A stretch of DNA of 64,000 bases from JAUIEH01 sp964483375 (lineage in GTDB: Bacteria; Pseudomonadota; Alphaproteobacteria; Caulobacterales; Maricaulaceae). Positions 33,793 to 43,475 of this stretch are shown here, in pieces. Below the pieces are notes generated by a model. It was not told the origin of the DNA and made no database searches. It saw only the letters and a program-made list of their open reading frames with translations. Both the position numbers and the translations under genes were made by a program. The stretch spans positions 1 through 64,000 of the forward strand of contig CAZABJ010000004.1 in the NCBI GenBank assembly GCA_964483375.1. Direction: 5' to 3'. Numbering within the stretch: position 1 is the stretch's first letter; the number at the start of each line of letters is the position of its first letter.

Positions 33793-34164
33793 ATGGCCCG
33801 GGTCACCGTCGAAGATTGTGTTGAGAAAGTCCCCAACCGCTTCGACTTGGTTTTGTACGCCGCGCATCGCGCCCGCAGCATCTCCGCCGGCGCGCCGCTC
33901 ACGCTGGAGCGCGACAACGACAAAAACCCCGTCATCGCCCTGCGCGAAATCGCCGATGACATGCTCAAGCCCGATGCGCTTGAAGAGAGCCTGATTTCGG
34001 GGCTGCAGCGCGTGGTGCCCAGCGAGGAAGAGACCGAAGAGGCCTCCCGCGAACGTGTCGCGCTGGAAGACAAATCCGGCGACGCCCCGCGCCCGGTCAG
34101 CGAAAACGAGATGCTCCGCGCGCTGCAAAGCGACCGCGACGGCGCGGGCGGCGACCGGCTCTAA
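33793..34164 (+). CDS. rpoZ: DNA-directed RNA polymerase omega subunit
   Basis: A 123-residue omega subunit that chaperones beta-prime folding and takes part in ppGpp binding. The conserved ARVTVEDCVEKVPNRFDLVLYAAHRAR N-terminus is clear, and the DNDKNPVIALREI segment is the second conserved block. An acidic C-terminal extension (SEEETEEASRER) is common in Alphaproteobacteria. GAGGAGAG precedes the ATG, and rsh begins 6 bp after its stop, the usual alphaproteobacterial pair. Confidence 0.96.
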   Translation: MARVTVEDCVEKVPNRFDLVLYAAHRARSISAGAPLTLERDNDKNPVIALREIADDMLKPDALEESLISGLQRVVPSEEETEEASRERVALEDKSGDAPRPVSENEMLRALQSDRDGAGGDRL

Positions 34165-34170
34165 GCGCTC

Positions 34171-36420
34171 GTGGACGACGCCCCGCATGTCGGGACCGTC
34201 GGCGTCGCGGCACTGCCGCCAGAGCCCCCGGTCCTCACGCCGGACGAGTTGATCGCCCGGGTGAGGTCCTACGACCCTGCGGCGGATGTGGACAAAATCG
34301 CCCGGGCTTACGCGTTCGCCCAGGAGATGCATCACGGACAGCGCCGCTATTCCGGCGCGCCGTATTACGAACACCCCGTCACCGTGGCCGGCATCCTGGC
34401 GGATCTTCGTCTGGACGTGGATACGGTCGTGACCGCGCTTTTGCACGACACGGTGGAGGACACCCGGGCCTCCTTCGACCAGGTTCGCGAAGAGTTCGGC
34501 GAAGACGTCGCCGATTTGGTCGACGGGGTGACCAAACTCGGCCAGGTCAGCCGCGCCCGCGGGGCCATCGTCAATCAAGCCGAGAACCTGCAGAAATTTG
34601 TGTTGGCGATCTCGCGTGACAGCCGGGTCTTGTTGGTGAAGTTGGCGGACCGACTGCACAACATGCGCACGCTTGGCTATGTGCCCAAGCCGGAAAAGCG
34701 TGAGCGCATCGCGCGCGAAACCATGGACATCTACGCGCCGCTCGCACGCCGCATTGGGGTCCACAGGATTTGCGTGGAACTTGAGGATCTCGCGTTTCGT
34801 TACATTAATCCCGCGGCGTACGACTCTGTCCGGAAACGATTGGCCGCGGCGAGCGATCAGCGTGCGGATGCGGTCGCGGAGGTTTCCAGCGCAGCCACTC
34901 GGCGTTTGCTTTTGGCCGGCATCGACGCGCGCGTGTTCGGACGTAAGAAGACGGCCTACTCGATTTGGCGAAAGCTTGAGCGGCGCGCCATCGATTTCGA
35001 CGACCTCGCCGACATCTACGCCTTCCGCGTGATCGTCTCGGACATGGAGGAGTGCTACCAAGCGCTCGGCGTCATTCACCGCACCTGGCGCTCGGTGCCG
35101 GAACGGTTCAAGGACTTCATCTCCACCCCCAAGCCAAACAATTATCGCTCCATCCACACCACCGTCATCGGTCCGGACAATTGTCGGGTCGAGATGCAGA
35201 TCCGCACCGAAGAGATGGATCGGGTCGCCGAGGACGGGGTCGCTGCGCATTGGCGATATAAGGACAAATCCTACGGCTATGACGCGGCCTTGGCCCGGGA
35301 GGCGGGCGGGGACCCGCTTGAGCGCATTCGCGCCCTCGTGGAGCTGTTGGAGCATGGCGGGGAGCCTGAGGAGTTTCTCGAGCACGCCAAGCTTGAGATG
35401 TTCTCCGACCAGGTGTTCGCCTTCACCCCGCGCGGGGCGCTCATCGCATTGCCGCAAGGCGCGACGGCGCTGGATTTCGCTTACGCCGTCCACACCGCGA
35501 TCGGGGACACCTGCGTGGGCGCGAAAGTGAACGGACGCCAAGTGCCGTTGCGCCACGTTCTCTCCAATGGCGACGTCGTTGAGATCATTCGCGCGGCGAC
35601 GCCTGCGCCCATGCCCGGATGGGAGGATATCGCCGTCACCGGTCGGGCGCGTTCCGCCATCCGCCGGCTCATTCGCCGCTCCCAGCGCGACGAGTTCGCC
35701 CGCATCGGCAAAGCTGTGGCCGAACACGCCTTCCGCCGCGAGGGGCTCACCATGGCGCGGGCCCAGCTTGACGACGCGGTGGCGCGGCTCGACGTGGAGA
35801 GCGAGGAAGACCTGTTCGCCGCCCTCGGCAGCAATCGGTTGACCGGGGCGGACCTGTTGAACGCAGTGTTCCCCGGGCGCACCCGCGAAGACGCCGCAAT
35901 CGGCGCCGACCGCGCGCTCATTGAGGACGAAACCGCATCCTTGTTCATCCACGGCCAAGGGCTGACCCCGGGGGTGAGCGTTCATTTCGCGGGGTGCTGC
36001 TCGCCCATCCCAGGCGATCGCATCATGGGTCTTTTGACGGACGGCAAGGGCGTGGAGGTGCACACCATCGACTGCGATACGCTCGCCTCGGTGGAGAACC
36101 AACAGGAGCGCTGGCTGGATCTCGGTTGGAACCTGGAGGCGGGCGCTCGCGCGATTTCCGTGGGCCGCATCCTTGCGACAGTGCAGCACGCCCGCGGGGT
36201 GCTGGCTGAGATCGCCACCGCCGTGGGCCGCTCGAACGGCAATATCACCGGGCTGCGCATCATCAATCGGGCGACGGACTTTTTCGACATGTCCTTCGAC
36301 GTCGAAGTCGTCGACAATCGTCATCTAAGCCAGATCGTCGCCGCCATGCGGGCGTGCCCCAGCGTGGTGAGCGCCGAACGCGCCCGGGGCGCGGACCCCG
36401 ATGAGGAACGCCCCACATGA
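34171..36420 (+). CDS. rsh: Bifunctional (p)ppGpp synthetase/hydrolase (Rsh)
   Basis: A 749-residue stringent-response enzyme starting at GTG. The HD hydrolase domain has His68 (YYEHP) and HD-ED at 92-97 (HDTVED); the synthetase domain has GRKKTAYSIWRKL, NNYRSIHTTVIGP and VEMQIRTEEMD. A TGS domain (VFAFTPRGALIALPQGATALDFAY) and a C-terminal ACT-type domain follow. Since both catalytic sites are intact, it should be the single bifunctional RSH of Alphaproteobacteria. It is 6 bp after rpoZ, and its stop overlaps pdxJ. Confidence 0.96.
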   Translation: MDDAPHVGTVGVAALPPEPPVLTPDELIARVRSYDPAADVDKIARAYAFAQEMHHGQRRYSGAPYYEHPVTVAGILADLRLDVDTVVTALLHDTVEDTRASFDQVREEFGEDVADLVDGVTKLGQVSRARGAIVNQAENLQKFVLAISRDSRVLLVKLADRLHNMRTLGYVPKPEKRERIARETMDIYAPLARRIGVHRICVELEDLAFRYINPAAYDSVRKRLAAASDQRADAVAEVSSAATRRLLLAGIDARVFGRKKTAYSIWRKLERRAIDFDDLADIYAFRVIVSDMEECYQALGVIHRTWRSVPERFKDFISTPKPNNYRSIHTTVIGPDNCRVEMQIRTEEMDRVAEDGVAAHWRYKDKSYGYDAALAREAGGDPLERIRALVELLEHGGEPEEFLEHAKLEMFSDQVFAFTPRGALIALPQGATALDFAYAVHTAIGDTCVGAKVNGRQVPLRHVLSNGDVVEIIRAATPAPMPGWEDIAVTGRARSAIRRLIRRSQRDEFARIGKAVAEHAFRREGLTMARAQLDDAVARLDVESEEDLFAALGSNRLTGADLLNAVFPGRTREDAAIGADRALIEDETASLFIHGQGLTPGVSVHFAGCCSPIPGDRIMGLLTDGKGVEVHTIDCDTLASVENQQERWLDLGWNLEAGARAISVGRILATVQHARGVLAEIATAVGRSNGNITGLRIINRATDFFDMSFDVEVVDNRHLSQIVAAMRACPSVVSAERARGADPDEERPT

Positions 36421-37169
36421 GCCCCGTTCGCCTCGGCGTAAACATCGATCACGTCGCAACGGTGCGCAATGCGCGCGGCGGCCCTCATCCCGACCCAGTT
36501 CGCGCGGCGAAGCTGGCCATAGCGGCCGGGGCGGACGGGATAACCGCGCATCTGCGCGAAGACCGCCGGCACATCCGCGATGAGGACGTCGCCCGGCTCG
36601 AGGCTGAACTCGCCGTCCCGCTCAATCTCGAAATGGCCGCCACAGAAGAGATGCGCGACATCGCGCTGTCGGTCCGGCCGCATGCGGTTTGCCTGGTGCC
36701 GGAACGCCGCGAGGAACGCACCACCGAAGGCGGCCTCAACGCCGCGGGCGGGGGAGAGGCGTTGCGCCCGGTCATCCGCGCGCTCGGCGAGGCTGGAATG
36801 CGGGTGTCGTTGTTTATCGAACCGGACATGACGCAAATCGACGCCGCCCATGACCTCGGCGCGCCGGTGGTTGAATTTCATACTGGGCGGTATTGCCGCC
36901 TTCTCGCTGCGGGCGAGACGGCCGGGGCTGACGCCGAGTTGAGCGCGTTGCGGCGCGCAGCCGCCTACGCTGCGTCGGCCGAAATCGAAGTCCATATGGG
37001 CCACGGCCTTGACTTTGAGACAGTTGGGCCGGTGGCGGCGATCCCTCAGCTCCGCGAGGTCAATATCGGCCATTTCCTGATGGGCGAAGCGATGTTCGTC
37101 GGTCTTGAGGCGGCGGTGGCGCGCATGCGCGCGGCAATTGCGAAGGCGCGCGCAGCGGTGTCGGCGTGA
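36417..37169 (+). CDS. pdxJ: Pyridoxine 5'-phosphate synthase
   Basis: A 250-residue TIM-barrel enzyme that condenses 1-deoxyxylulose 5-phosphate with 3-amino-1-hydroxyacetone 1-phosphate. Diagnostic motifs are LGVNIDHVATVRNARGG at the N-terminus, GADGITAHLREDRRHI, FIEPD, VEFHTGRY and VHMGHGLDF. Normal length. The start overlaps the rsh stop and the stop overlaps acpS (GTGA), so all three are co-translated. Confidence 0.97.
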   Translation: MSPVRLGVNIDHVATVRNARGGPHPDPVRAAKLAIAAGADGITAHLREDRRHIRDEDVARLEAELAVPLNLEMAATEEMRDIALSVRPHAVCLVPERREERTTEGGLNAAGGGEALRPVIRALGEAGMRVSLFIEPDMTQIDAAHDLGAPVVEFHTGRYCRLLAAGETAGADAELSALRRAAAYAASAEIEVHMGHGLDFETVGPVAAIPQLREVNIGHFLMGEAMFVGLEAAVARMRAAIAKARAAVSA

Positions 37170-37579
37170 TCCTCGGGATCGGGGTGGATTTGTGCGACAT
37201 TCGCCGGATCGCGGCGAGCCTCGAGCGGTTCGGCGACCGGTTCACCCACCGCGTCTTTACCGACATTGAACGGGCGAAAGCCGACCGCAGGCGCAAACGC
37301 GCCGAAACCTACGCCAAACGCTTCGCCGCAAAAGAAGCCTGCGCCAAAGCGCTGGGCACGGGCGTGCCGCGTCACGGCGTCAGTTGGCGCGACATGGGCG
37401 TGGTCAACCTCCCCAGCGGAGCGCCGACCCTGGCGCTTGTCGGCGGGGCGGCCCGGCGTTTGCAAGCGCTGACCCCGCCGGGCATGCGGGCGCGCGTCCA
37501 TCTGACCATCACAGACGAGCCGCCCCTCGCTCAGGCGATCGTCATCATCACGGCCGAGCCGGATGCGGACATTGGATGA
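37166..37579 (+). CDS. acpS: Holo-[acyl-carrier-protein] synthase
   Basis: A 137-residue phosphopantetheinyl transferase that activates acyl carrier protein. It has the Mg-binding aspartate at 8 (GIGVDLCDI) and KRFAAKEACAKALGTG with the conserved glutamate. The GTG start overlaps the pdxJ stop. Length and operon position (pdxJ-acpS-lepB) are normal for the class. Twenty-four bases separate it from lepB. Confidence 0.96.
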   Translation: MILGIGVDLCDIRRIAASLERFGDRFTHRVFTDIERAKADRRRKRAETYAKRFAAKEACAKALGTGVPRHGVSWRDMGVVNLPSGAPTLALVGGAARRLQALTPPGMRARVHLTITDEPPLAQAIVIITAEPDADIG

Positions 37580-37603
37580 AACGGCGAGAAGGCAGGGCCG
37601 AAC

Positions 37604-38431
37604 GTGGCGATGGCCGCAGAGCAAGACGACGCGCCGGGCCGTGCGGAGCCGGGGCTCGGCGACGCGCTCAAGCGTCTTTTGGAGAGCGCGCGGGCGATCC
37701 TGTTGGCGTTCGCCCTGGCTTTGTTGCTGCGCGCTTTCGTCTTTGAACCGGTCCATGTGCCCACCACTTCGATGACGCCGACGCTGCTGAGCGGAGACAC
37801 GTTGCTTGTGGCGAAATGGCCGTATGGCTTCGGCTCAACGTCCGTGCCGTTCCTTGAGTTGCCGTTTTTAGAGGCGCTTGCGCCGCGCGGCGGGCCGAGC
37901 CGCGGGGACGTGGTCGTGTTCCGAAACGCGCTTCGCGGCGGGGACCACTTCGTAAAACGGGTCGTCGGCCTTCCTGGAGATACGATCCAGATGCGAGCCG
38001 GCGTTTTGCACATCAATGGCGAGGCGGCGCCGCGCGAGCCGGCCGGCGAATATCTCAGCCAAGACGAGACCGGCGCGACCGTCCTTGTGCGGGCGTTTCG
38101 CGAGACGCTGCCGAACGGCGTCCGTCACCAGACCCGCCATTATGAGTATATCGCCCAGGAGCCGCCCTGGCGGGCCGCGCGGTCTGACCCCGACGACACC
38201 ATCATTTTTCAGGTGCCGCCGGGCCATGTCTTTGTCATGGGCGACAACCGCGATGCGTCCGCGGATTCCCGGCAACCCGAACGGGTCGGCTATGTGCCGA
38301 TCGCCGATATCATCGGGCGCGCCGATTGGGTCGTGGTGTCCGCGACGAGCGGTTTCCGTTGGCGTGATCCGCGAACCTGGCTCAATCTGCGTTGGGGACG
38401 GTTCTTCCACGCCGTCCGTTCGACGCGATGA
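37604..38431 (+). CDS. lepB: Signal peptidase I
   Basis: A 275-residue type I signal peptidase with one N-terminal membrane helix (about 31-46), a cytosolic N-terminus of ~30 residues and a periplasmic catalytic domain. The Ser-Lys dyad is Ser56 (PTTSMTPTL) and Lys118 (DHFVKRVVGLPGD); VFVMGDNRDASADSR is box E. A GTG start at 37604 is used; an ATG at 37610 is equally possible. It is followed after 1 bp by rnc. Confidence 0.96.
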   Translation: MAMAAEQDDAPGRAEPGLGDALKRLLESARAILLAFALALLLRAFVFEPVHVPTTSMTPTLLSGDTLLVAKWPYGFGSTSVPFLELPFLEALAPRGGPSRGDVVVFRNALRGGDHFVKRVVGLPGDTIQMRAGVLHINGEAAPREPAGEYLSQDETGATVLVRAFRETLPNGVRHQTRHYEYIAQEPPWRAARSDPDDTIIFQVPPGHVFVMGDNRDASADSRQPERVGYVPIADIIGRADWVVVSATSGFRWRDPRTWLNLRWGRFFHAVRSTR

Positions 38432-38432
38432 G

Positions 38433-39116
38433 ATGACCAAGTTCGAAGCGCTGCAACACCGAATTGGCTATAGGTTTTCGGACGAAGAACTGCTCGTCCG
38501 AGCGCTGACGCACGCCAGTTACGGCGACGGCCGTCGCGACGTGCGCGACAATGAACGGCTCGAGTTCTTGGGCGATCGGGTCTTGGGATTGGTGATCGCG
38601 CGCAAGGTTTTCGACAAATTCGAAGCCGCCGAAGAGGGCGGGCTGGCCCCGCGCCTCAACGCCTTGGTGCGAAAAGAAACCTGCGCGCGCGTGGCCCGGG
38701 CGGTTGATTTGGGCGGCGCGCTGAGGCTCGCACGGTCCGAAGAGATCGCCGGCGGTCGGGAGAAGGACAAGATTCTCGGCGACGCCTGCGAGGCCTTGAT
38801 CGCCGCGATTTATCTCGACGGCGGCTTGAAGAAGGCGAGCGCGTTCATCACCCGGTTTTGGAAAGACGAAATCGAAGCCGTCGAGCGCAAACCGAAAGAT
38901 CCAAAAACGCTGCTTCAAGAATGGGCGCAGGCGCGCCGCCATGGCTTGCCGCGCTATGAGCTCATCGCCCGAAAGGGCCCCGACCATCGACCGCGTTTCG
39001 AGGTGAGGGTGAGCGTGGAGGGTTTGCCGCCCGGCGAAGGCCAGGGCGGGTCGCGGCGAGACGCCGAGCGCGCTGCGGCTGAGGCGCTTTTGGCGCGCGA
39101 GGGCGTGGATGTCTGA
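38433..39116 (+). CDS. rnc: Ribonuclease III
   Basis: A 227-residue double-strand-specific RNase. The catalytic signature NERLEFLGDRVLGLV (Glu44, Asp48) and DACEALIAAIYLDGG (Asp117, Glu120) give all four metal-binding carboxylates. A C-terminal dsRNA-binding domain follows (about 155-225, PKTLLQEWAQARRHGLPRYEL, ending with ERAAAEALL). The ATG at 38433 is 1 bp past the lepB stop. Its last 8 bases overlap era. Confidence 0.96.
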   Translation: MTKFEALQHRIGYRFSDEELLVRALTHASYGDGRRDVRDNERLEFLGDRVLGLVIARKVFDKFEAAEEGGLAPRLNALVRKETCARVARAVDLGGALRLARSEEIAGGREKDKILGDACEALIAAIYLDGGLKKASAFITRFWKDEIEAVERKPKDPKTLLQEWAQARRHGLPRYELIARKGPDHRPRFEVRVSVEGLPPGEGQGGSRRDAERAAAEALLAREGVDV

Positions 39117-40008
39117 GACACGGGCCGGGTTTGTCGCGGTTGTCGGCGCGCCGAACGCCGGCAAGTCGACGCTGGTGAACCGCTTGGTCGGTCAAAAGGT
39201 CTCCATCGTCACCCACAAGGCGCAAACCACGCGCTTTCAGGTGCGCGGGGTGATGGTGCGCGAAGAGATCCAAGTAGTTCTCGTCGACACGCCCGGGGTC
39301 TTTTCACCTAAGCGACGGCTCGACCGGGCGATGGTGCGGGCGGCGTGGGCGGGCGTTGCGGATGCAGACGTGGCGCTGCATTTGGTCGACGCCACGTTGA
39401 AGCCTGAGGGGGAGGGTCGCGAGCTTCTGCGCGAAGGGCTCGGCGCGGTGAACCGCCCAAAATTGCTCGCGTTGAACAAGATCGATCTGGTCGCCCGTGA
39501 AAATTTGCTCGTGCTCACCCAGACCCTGACCGCCGATATCGACTACGACGCGGTGTTCATGATCTCCGCGGCGAATGGCGATGGGGTTGAGGATTTAACC
39601 GACGATCTCGCCGGGCGCATGCCGAACGGGCCCTGGCTGTATCCCGAAGATCAGCTGGCGGATTTGCCGATGCGCCTGATGGCGGCGGAAATCACGCGGG
39701 AAAAGGTCTTTCTCCGGCTGCATGACGAACTGCCTTACGCCTCGACGGTCGAAACCGAAGAGTGGGAGGAGCGCAAGGATGGCGGGGTCCGCGTCGAGCA
39801 AACGCTGTATGTGGCGCGGGAAGGGCACAAACGCATCGCCATCGGGGCGGGCGGGCGAACCATAAAAGCGATCGGGCAAGCCGCCCGGGAGGAGCTCCAA
39901 GAGACGCTTGAGCGGCCGGTGCATCTGTTTCTGCACGTTAAGGTGCGCGAGAATTGGATGGACGATCGTCGCCGCTTCGCCGCGCTCGGGCTTGATTTCG
40001 GGTCTTAG
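39109..40008 (+). CDS. era: GTPase Era
   Basis: A 299-residue ribosome-assembly GTPase acting at the 3' end of 16S rRNA. The P-loop is GAPNAGKST (13-21), G2 is in AQTTRFQ, G3 is DTPG, G4 NKID, and a KH domain occupies the C-terminal ~100 residues (GRTIKAIGQAAREELQE). It overlaps the end of rnc. RecO, its usual downstream neighbour, is 2.1 kb away because recQ intervenes on the other strand. Confidence 0.97.
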   Translation: MSETRAGFVAVVGAPNAGKSTLVNRLVGQKVSIVTHKAQTTRFQVRGVMVREEIQVVLVDTPGVFSPKRRLDRAMVRAAWAGVADADVALHLVDATLKPEGEGRELLREGLGAVNRPKLLALNKIDLVARENLLVLTQTLTADIDYDAVFMISAANGDGVEDLTDDLAGRMPNGPWLYPEDQLADLPMRLMAAEITREKVFLRLHDELPYASTVETEEWEERKDGGVRVEQTLYVAREGHKRIAIGAGGRTIKAIGQAAREELQETLERPVHLFLHVKVRENWMDDRRRFAALGLDFGS

Positions 40009-40124
40009 CGATCAGCGACACTGAACGCCGCGTCGAGGCGTTAGGGACCTTCGCCCGTTCAGCCGAGGATGGGGCCCAAGCCGCCCCGACTTATCGTAGC
40101 GGCGATCGCTACTGACCGGTCAGC

Positions 40125-41978
40125 TCACGCCGCGGCGTCGCCTTCTGCGAGCACCTCGAGGATCGCTGCGCCATAGCGGGAGAGCTTCGCCTGGCCGACG
40201 CCGGGAACCTGGGCGAGTTCGGACAGCGCGGCGGGCCGGGCGATCGCGATTTCCCGCAGCGCCTTGTCGTGGAACACCACATAGGGCGGCACGCCTTGAT
40301 CTGAGGCGGTGTCCTTGCGCCAGGCGCGCAAGCGTTGAAACAAAGCGGCGTCGGCGGCGGTAAGATCGTCATCGCTGGTTTGGGCGCTGCGCCGCTGGGC
40401 CCGTTCGGGCCTGTCGGCGGAGGGGCGCGTGCGACGCGCTACGCTGCGTTCGCGCTTAAACACGGCCTTCACCGCGTCATGGTCCCCGCAGGCGAGCGCG
40501 GGTCGGCCGCTTTCTCCCGCTTCGGTCAGCAAGCCTTCGAACATCAATTGGTCGATGAGCCCGCGCCAGTCGGCCTCTGACCAGTCCTTGCCGGCGCCAT
40601 AGCTCTTAAGGTCGACATAGCGGGCGTCGAGATCGTCCTTCGGAGCGCGGCCGCGCAGATGGGATATGATGCGTCCGCGGCCGAACCGCTCGCCCATTTT
40701 CGCCACCGCCCACAACGCCATGGAAGCCTCCCGGGTGACGTCCTCGGCTTGGCTCGGCGGGGCGAGGCAGTTGTCGCAAACGCCGCAATCTTCAACATCG
40801 GCTTCGCCGAAATGCCGTCGGACCGCGGCGCGACGGCACGTCGCGCCGTCGAGAAACGCAAACAGCTGCATGGCTTTGCGGCGCTGAATGGCGCGGATGT
40901 CTTCCCCGGCGCCGCCCTCTTCAATGCGGTGGAGGCTGCGGCGGAGGTCTTCGCCGCCGAACAGCGCCAAGCCTTCGGCGGGCTCCCCGTCACGGCCCGC
41001 ACGGCCGACTTCTTGCCAATACGCCTCGAGCGATTTCGGCGGATCGGCGTGAACGACGAAACGCACGTCGGGTTTGTCCACGCCCATCCCGAAAGCGACG
41101 GTTGCGGCCATCACGAGCCCGTCCTCATTGATGAACCGGCGCTGTCGCGCCGCGCGGACATCGGCCTCGAGCCCCGCATGATAGGCGAGCGCGGGGATAC
41201 CTGCGCGGTTCAGCGCATCCGCGACGCGCTCGGTCCCAGCACGGGTGGCGGCGTAGACGACGCCCGCCTGATCCGGCCGGGCCATGGCGTATTGCACGAC
41301 CCTTTCGATCGGGGACTTGCCTTTGCGTTCCGCGGCGAGGGCGAGATTGGGCCGGTCGAAGCTGGCGATGACTTCCGCGGCGTCCCGTAGGTCGAGCTCA
41401 GCCCGGATATCCTCCCGGGTGCGGGCGTCCGCGGTGGCGGTGACGGCCATGCGCGGCACGTCAGGGAAGACGGCTTTGAGCCGTGAGAGCGCCCGGTATT
41501 CGGGCCGGAAATCATGCCCCCATTGGCTGACGCAATGCGCTTCGTCGATGGCGATGAGAGACAACCGAGCCTCAGCCAGGCGGGACAACACGCCCTCGCT
41601 CATCACGCCCTCAGGCGACATGTAGACGAAATCGAGCGCGCCGGAGACGACCCCGTCGAATACGTCGCGACGCTCTTCATACTCCAGCGTGGAATCGAGG
41701 CGGGCCGCCTTCACCCCAGCTTGGCGCAGCGCGTCCACCTGGTCGCTCATCAGGGCGATGAGCGGGGAGATGACCAACCCTGCGCCGGGCCGCAAAAGGG
41801 CGGGGATTTGATAGCAGACGCTTTTTCCACCGCCCGTGGGCAACACCGCCAACACGTCTTCGCCCGCAAGCGCGGGCTCGACAACGTCGGCCTGGCGGCC
41901 GCGAAAATCCCCGTGTCCGAACACCGTGCGGAGGGTGTCGCGAGCCTGGTCCAGCGTTGGAACGTCGAGCGCGTGCAT
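40125..41978 (-). CDS. recQ: ATP-dependent DNA helicase RecQ
   Basis: A 617-residue 3'-5' DNA helicase. Walker A is PTGGGKS (47-53), Walker B DEAH (145-148), motif III TATAD, and the RecQ-specific QWGHDFRPEY loop is present. The zinc-binding cysteines (CRRAAVRRHFGEADVEDCGVCDNC region), winged-helix region and a C-terminal HRDC domain (about 535-610) complete the family architecture. It is convergent with era and divergent from recO. Its position splits the era-recO neighbourhood. Confidence 0.96.
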   Translation of the reverse strand: MHALDVPTLDQARDTLRTVFGHGDFRGRQADVVEPALAGEDVLAVLPTGGGKSVCYQIPALLRPGAGLVISPLIALMSDQVDALRQAGVKAARLDSTLEYEERRDVFDGVVSGALDFVYMSPEGVMSEGVLSRLAEARLSLIAIDEAHCVSQWGHDFRPEYRALSRLKAVFPDVPRMAVTATADARTREDIRAELDLRDAAEVIASFDRPNLALAAERKGKSPIERVVQYAMARPDQAGVVYAATRAGTERVADALNRAGIPALAYHAGLEADVRAARQRRFINEDGLVMAATVAFGMGVDKPDVRFVVHADPPKSLEAYWQEVGRAGRDGEPAEGLALFGGEDLRRSLHRIEEGGAGEDIRAIQRRKAMQLFAFLDGATCRRAAVRRHFGEADVEDCGVCDNCLAPPSQAEDVTREASMALWAVAKMGERFGRGRIISHLRGRAPKDDLDARYVDLKSYGAGKDWSEADWRGLIDQLMFEGLLTEAGESGRPALACGDHDAVKAVFKRERSVARRTRPSADRPERAQRRSAQTSDDDLTAADAALFQRLRAWRKDTASDQGVPPYVVFHDKALREIAIARPAALSELAQVPGVGQAKLSRYGAAILEVLAEGDAAA

Positions 41979-42147
41979 GGCGCTGAACCTCCCCTGCGTC
42001 GCCCCATGACGTCCAGTTGAGCCGGCAGTGGATCCACAGTCCCTAAAGACCCCCAGTGCGTTGAGGCGTAAGGTCGACGCATGACCAGATTCTCAAGCGG
42101 CGACGGCGGGCGGACCCGCAGCCTGCGCGCCAGGCGCGGGTGAGCCC

Positions 42148-42888
42148 ATGGAATGGCGCGATGCGGCGGTGGTGTTGTCGGTAAGGCCCCATGGCGAAGC
42201 GAGCGCGGTGGTCGAGGTGCTCAGCGCGCGGCATGGGCGCTATGCGGGTCTCGTGCGCGGGGCGCGCGGCCGGGCGCTCAGACCCGTGCTGCAGCCGGGA
42301 AACCGGGTTGAGGCGAGCTGGCGGGCGCGGCTTTCAGAGCATTTGGGCGCGCTGAGCGTTGACGGCGATGTCTTGCGTGCGGGCGATTTCATTGATGACG
42401 CCGCGCGGGTTGACGGGGTGCTGGCGGCATGCGGCGTGGCGCAGCTTTGTCTGCCCGAGCGCGAACCGCATCCGGCCGTCTTTGAGGGGCTCGAAGCGGT
42501 GTTGGCGGGCATGGCGGCGACACCCGACTGGCCCGCGCTCTTGGTGAAATGGGAGGCCGGTCTGTTAGCCGATTTAGGCTATGGGCTCGACCTCACCCGT
42601 TGCGCGCTGACCGGCGGGTATGACGACCTCACCCATGTGAGCCCCCGTACCGGCCGAGCGGTTGACGGCCATGCGCCTGAGGCCCAGCCCTATCTCGACA
42701 AACTCCTCAAGCTGCCGCCCTTTTTGCTCGGGTCCCAAGCTGCGCCGACCCCGACGGATTTGCGTGACGGCTTGGCGCTCACCGGGCATTTTCTGGAGCG
42801 GCAAGTTTTGTGGCCCGCCGACCGCCACCTTCCCGACGCGCGGACGCGGTTGGCGGAGCGGTTGGGGGAGGTCGCGGAGGAAGGCTGA
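42148..42888 (+). CDS. recO: DNA repair protein RecO
   Basis: A 246-residue recombination mediator that helps load RecA onto SSB-coated DNA. It has the N-terminal OB-fold (MEWRDAAVVLSVRPHGEASAVVEVLS, GLVRGARGR) and a helical C-terminal domain with RCALTGGYDDLTHVSPRTGRAV. The zinc-site cysteines of many RecO proteins are largely absent, as in other Alphaproteobacteria. It is followed after a GC-rich patch by tandem TerB-like genes. Confidence 0.95.
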   Translation: MEWRDAAVVLSVRPHGEASAVVEVLSARHGRYAGLVRGARGRALRPVLQPGNRVEASWRARLSEHLGALSVDGDVLRAGDFIDDAARVDGVLAACGVAQLCLPEREPHPAVFEGLEAVLAGMAATPDWPALLVKWEAGLLADLGYGLDLTRCALTGGYDDLTHVSPRTGRAVDGHAPEAQPYLDKLLKLPPFLLGSQAAPTPTDLRDGLALTGHFLERQVLWPADRHLPDARTRLAERLGEVAEEG

Positions 42889-42953
42889 GGGCGGTGTCGG
42901 CTTCCGCGGGCGCCCGGCGTGGTATAAACTTACCCTCCTTGGGAGGGGCGACC

Positions 42954-43460
42954 ATGTTCAAGTTATTCAGCAAGCGAAAGCAACCCGATGAACGCGCGCC
43001 GTTCGAGGATCGCTTGGGCGGCGAAAACTGGCCGCAGGACAAGTGCCTGCTAACGCTGCTTTGTGCCGCCTCGCTGGCGGATGGCGAAGTCAGCACCGAA
43101 GAAGAGCTGGAGATCGAGGCGCTGAGCATGCGCACGCACACGCTCAACCCGCTCTATCGGGAGATGCCCTCGCAACTGCAGTCCAATTTGCGTGGCGAGT
43201 TGCATCGCCGATTGTCGGGTTCAGAGCACGACGAGCCGAACGGCTTTGACAACACCCTGCGTAGGGCGTGCGCGGGCCTTGCACAACGTGCCGATGTGCG
43301 GGAGTCGGCTTATGCGCATGCGCTGGATATCGTGTATGCCGATCGGGAGATGAAACCCGAAGAGCGCGTATTTATCGATACTTTGGGAACGCTTCTTGAG
43401 ATTGACCCTGTAAAGGGGCGAATGATTCAAGATGTAATGGAAATCAAGAACAGCTTTTGA
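42954..43460 (+). CDS. TerB-like protein (first of tandem pair)
   Basis: A 168-residue all-helical protein with the TerB/DjlA-N pattern: an acidic metal-binding helix pair with LLCAASLADGEVSTEEELEIEAL and, later, ALDIVYADREMKPEERVFIDTLG. The ATG at 42954 follows GGAGGGG, which can be sequestered by CCCTCC just upstream (42933-42938). The domain is widespread in stress proteins, but no ter cluster is here. Sequence and length echo the next gene, so the pair looks like an old duplication. Confidence 0.82.
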   Translation: MFKLFSKRKQPDERAPFEDRLGGENWPQDKCLLTLLCAASLADGEVSTEEELEIEALSMRTHTLNPLYREMPSQLQSNLRGELHRRLSGSEHDEPNGFDNTLRRACAGLAQRADVRESAYAHALDIVYADREMKPEERVFIDTLGTLLEIDPVKGRMIQDVMEIKNSF

Positions 43461-43475
43461 GCAAGAGACGCCGGG

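Noticed and set aside
33769..36324. 851-codon minus-strand frame opposite rsh
   Set aside because: Despite its length it is the complement of a clearly identified Rsh protein; no family motif or ribosome-binding site is visible.
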